DNA of 6,929 bases from Acidimicrobiia bacterium (GTDB taxonomy: Bacteria; Actinomycetota; Acidimicrobiia; Acidimicrobiales; SZUA-35): positions 1 through 6,929 of the forward strand of contig JAOUGG010000123.1 in assembly GCA_029857855.1 (NCBI GenBank). Direction: 5' to 3'. Of this stretch, positions 5,711-6,929 are shown piece by piece. Position numbers and translations under genes: made by a program. The notes beneath the pieces are model-generated. The model saw only the letters and a program-made list of their open reading frames with translations. It had not been told where the DNA came from and searched no databases. Each line of letters begins with the position of its first letter. The stretch's first letter is position 1.

Positions 5711-6522
5711 ACGAGGATCGGCACCTGCTCGAGGTGACCACATCCGGTCGCTGGGCGGGTCGGGCCGCCGAGATCCTCGGGGCGGCCGTGGCCGGCGCCA
5801 TCGAGCGGCGGGGCCGGTGCCTGATGGCCATCAGCGGCGGTTCCACGCCCACGCCCGTATTCGCCGAGCTGGCGCGCCTCGACCTCGACTGGTCGAGCGT
5901 TACGATCCTGCAGGTCGATGAGCGGATCGTTCCCCTCGACAGCTCGTCACGCAACCTGATGGTGCAGCGCGGCCTGCTCGGCCACCTTGGATGCAGCTGG
6001 ATGCCCCTTCCCGTTGACGATCTGCTGGCCCTCCGTGGTCGTCCACCCACCGATCAGGACCAGCCTCGACCGATCACCGAGGAGGCCGCGGACCCCATCC
6101 TCGATGATTTCGCGGCCAGACTGACCGAATTGGCCGATGACCCGCCGGTCCTCGACATCGTTCATCTCGGCCTCGGTTCCGATGGGCACACCGCGTCGCT
6201 CGTACCCGGTGATCCGCTGGTCAACGAGATGCGACGCTACGTGGGTTTGACCGGCCTGTACTCCGGATCGCCGCCGACGACCACCCAGGCGGTCGCCGCG
6301 CTCGACAAGGGTACGATCCGGCCGACCACCCAGCGGGTCTCCCTGACCAGGCCGGTGCTCGATCGGGCCCGGATGGTGCTGTGGCTCGTCAACGGAGCCG
6401 ACAAAGCGGATGTGGTACGGCGGTTGACCGAGGGCGACATGTCGATACCGGCCGGCCTCATTCGTGCCGCCCACTCGGTCATCGTGGCCGACACCGACGC
6501 CGCCGCGCTGGTCGACCGGTAG
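5707..6522 (+). CDS. pgl: 6-phosphogluconolactonase
   Basis: Cytoplasmic hydrolase opening 6-phosphogluconolactone to 6-phosphogluconate, linking Zwf to Gnd. The chosen start is GTG at 5707, which overlaps the ROK stop by 4 bp (GTGA) and has GGTGGA (5695-5700) 6 nt upstream. The open frame continues further 5' only inside the kinase gene. This gives 271 residues, close to the 230-260 of the DevB/NagB-like family. Motifs in order are AISGGSTP (41-48), QVDERIVP (69-76) with DER, N83, HLGLGSDGHTASLVPG (153-168) with D159 and H161, RVSLT (210-214), and K233 in NGADKA. Residues about 104-130 (around RGRPPTDQDQPRP) look like an extended loop. Glucosamine-6-phosphate deaminase shares this fold, but the GLGSDGHTASLVPG pattern and the neighbours favour the lactonase. 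Last gene of the operon. Confidence 0.94.
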   Translation: MNEDRHLLEVTTSGRWAGRAAEILGAAVAGAIERRGRCLMAISGGSTPTPVFAELARLDLDWSSVTILQVDERIVPLDSSSRNLMVQRGLLGHLGCSWMPLPVDDLLALRGRPPTDQDQPRPITEEAADPILDDFAARLTELADDPPVLDIVHLGLGSDGHTASLVPGDPLVNEMRRYVGLTGLYSGSPPTTTQAVAALDKGTIRPTTQRVSLTRPVLDRARMVLWLVNGADKADVVRRLTEGDMSIPAGLIRAAHSVIVADTDAAALVDR

Positions 6523-6569
6523 GCGGCCGCCCGTTCGCCCGATCGGTCGGATGGCCCGCCCGGTATCGA
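6523..6569. other. Short convergent intergenic gap
   Basis: These 47 bp lie between the stops of pgl and the minus-strand gene. A loopless 10-bp palindrome GGCGGCCGCC (6522-6531) begins on the last base of the pgl stop. I see no stem-loop followed by a T-run on either strand, so no classical intrinsic terminator can be assigned. Confidence 0.6.
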
Positions 6570-6929
6570 TCAGGTGTCTCGGAAACGAATGCGGCTGATC
6601 ACCGGGTAGTGGTCGCTGCCGCCAGGGTCGCCGATCTCGGTACTGAGCACCTCGAAGTGATCGGTGACGAGGATGTGGTCGAGGCGCATGACCGGGAAGG
6701 GCAGGCCGCGGGTCGGCCACGTCAGGTCGGCGCCGCACCCCTTGTCGTCGTGCACGTCGGTCCACCCCTGGTCGAGCAGGTGGCGGAACGGGCGATGGTC
6801 CTCGGTGGCGTTGAAGTCGCCTCCCATCACCGTCGGCGCCTCGGTCGGCAGCCGGCTCAGCCCCTCGTACTGCTCGTGCCACAGGTCGATTTCCGCTCCG
6901 GAGATCGGTGAGGCGGCGTGCAGGGCGGC
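6570..6929 (-). CDS. Endonuclease/exonuclease/phosphatase (EEP) family protein, 5' partial
   Basis: The C-terminal 119 residues of an EEP-superfamily (DNase I-like) metal-dependent phosphoesterase. The reading frame is open to the right window edge, so the start is outside; the GTG and ATG at 6830 and 6827 are internal, sitting directly before the conserved GGDFNAT. Visible motifs are GDFNAT (37-42 of the fragment), with its metal/substrate Asp and Asn, then MRLDHILV (81-88) and the C-terminal catalytic GSDHYPV (104-110) with D106 and H107. This pattern is shared by DNases, ExoIII-like enzymes, sphingomyelinases and many uncharacterised or secreted actinobacterial phosphodiesterases. The substrate cannot be told, and the N-terminal half, which would show a signal peptide or membrane segments, is missing. 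It converges on pgl, so it is not part of that operon. Confidence 0.88.
   Translation of the reverse strand, partial: AALHAASPISGAEIDLWHEQYEGLSRLPTEAPTVMGGDFNATEDHRPFRHLLDQGWTDVHDDKGCGADLTWPTRGLPFPVMRLDHILVTDHFEVLSTEIGDPGGSDHYPVISRIRFRDT

Noticed and set aside
4721..5743. A 340-codon minus-strand open frame opposite the ROK kinase.
   Set aside because: It overlaps a gene with clear ROK motifs and shows only shadow-type composition.
6522..6569. Possible bidirectional terminator between pgl and the EEP gene.
   Set aside because: GGCGGCCGCC is a loopless palindrome, with no adequate hairpin loop and no T-tract on either side.
5947..6882. A 311-codon minus-strand open frame covering pgl and the EEP gene region.
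   Set aside because: It runs antisense to pgl and in a different frame from the EEP gene, whose GDFNAT and GSDHYPV motifs identify the true frame.

Overview
The window is high-GC bacterial DNA, roughly two-thirds G+C by eye. Genes are tightly packed with NTG starts and overlapping ATGA, TGATG and GTGA junctions. Two divergent genes each have a TAnnnT -10-like hexamer ending 7-8 nt before the start codon, which is the leaderless arrangement common in Actinomycetota. Protein style and the DasR/NagR-like operator core also fit a high-GC actinobacterium, perhaps of the Acidimicrobiia type. That placement is an inference; no rRNA or other marker gene is present.

Layout. (1) Positions 2-1237, plus strand: the main body of a major facilitator superfamily transporter whose N-terminus lies before the window. 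(2) Positions 1194-2141, minus strand: ribonuclease Z (tRNA 3' processing), convergent with the transporter and overlapping its 3' end by 44 bp. (3) Positions 2142-2277: a 136-bp divergent promoter region. It holds a leaderless-type promoter on each side and a perfect 14-bp palindrome (ATGGTCTAGACCAT) that covers the -10 element and runs into the start codon of the next gene. (4) Positions 2278-6522, plus strand: a four-gene, translationally coupled operon of gnd (short-type 6-phosphogluconate dehydrogenase), zwf (glucose-6-phosphate dehydrogenase), a ROK-family sugar kinase (probable glucokinase) and pgl (6-phosphogluconolactonase). (5) Positions 6570-6929, minus strand: the C-terminal part of an endonuclease/exonuclease/phosphatase-family protein, convergent with pgl after a 47-bp gap.

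How the genes work together. If the ROK protein is a glucokinase, the operon encodes every step from free glucose to ribulose 5-phosphate: glucose to glucose 6-phosphate (ROK), to 6-phosphogluconolactone (Zwf), to 6-phosphogluconate (Pgl), to ribulose 5-phosphate plus CO2 (Gnd). It would supply reducing power and pentose precursors. No opcA, tal or tkt is present, although these commonly accompany zwf in Actinobacteria.

The most notable signal is regulatory. The core TGGTCTAGACCA is identical to the core of the dre operator bound by DasR/NagR-type GntR/HutC regulators, which respond to amino-sugar phosphates. Here it sits exactly where it could block the promoter of the glucose-oxidation operon. 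No mobile element, CRISPR array, RNA gene or phage feature was seen. The enzymes themselves are conventional, and I do not see a wholly new multi-gene system.
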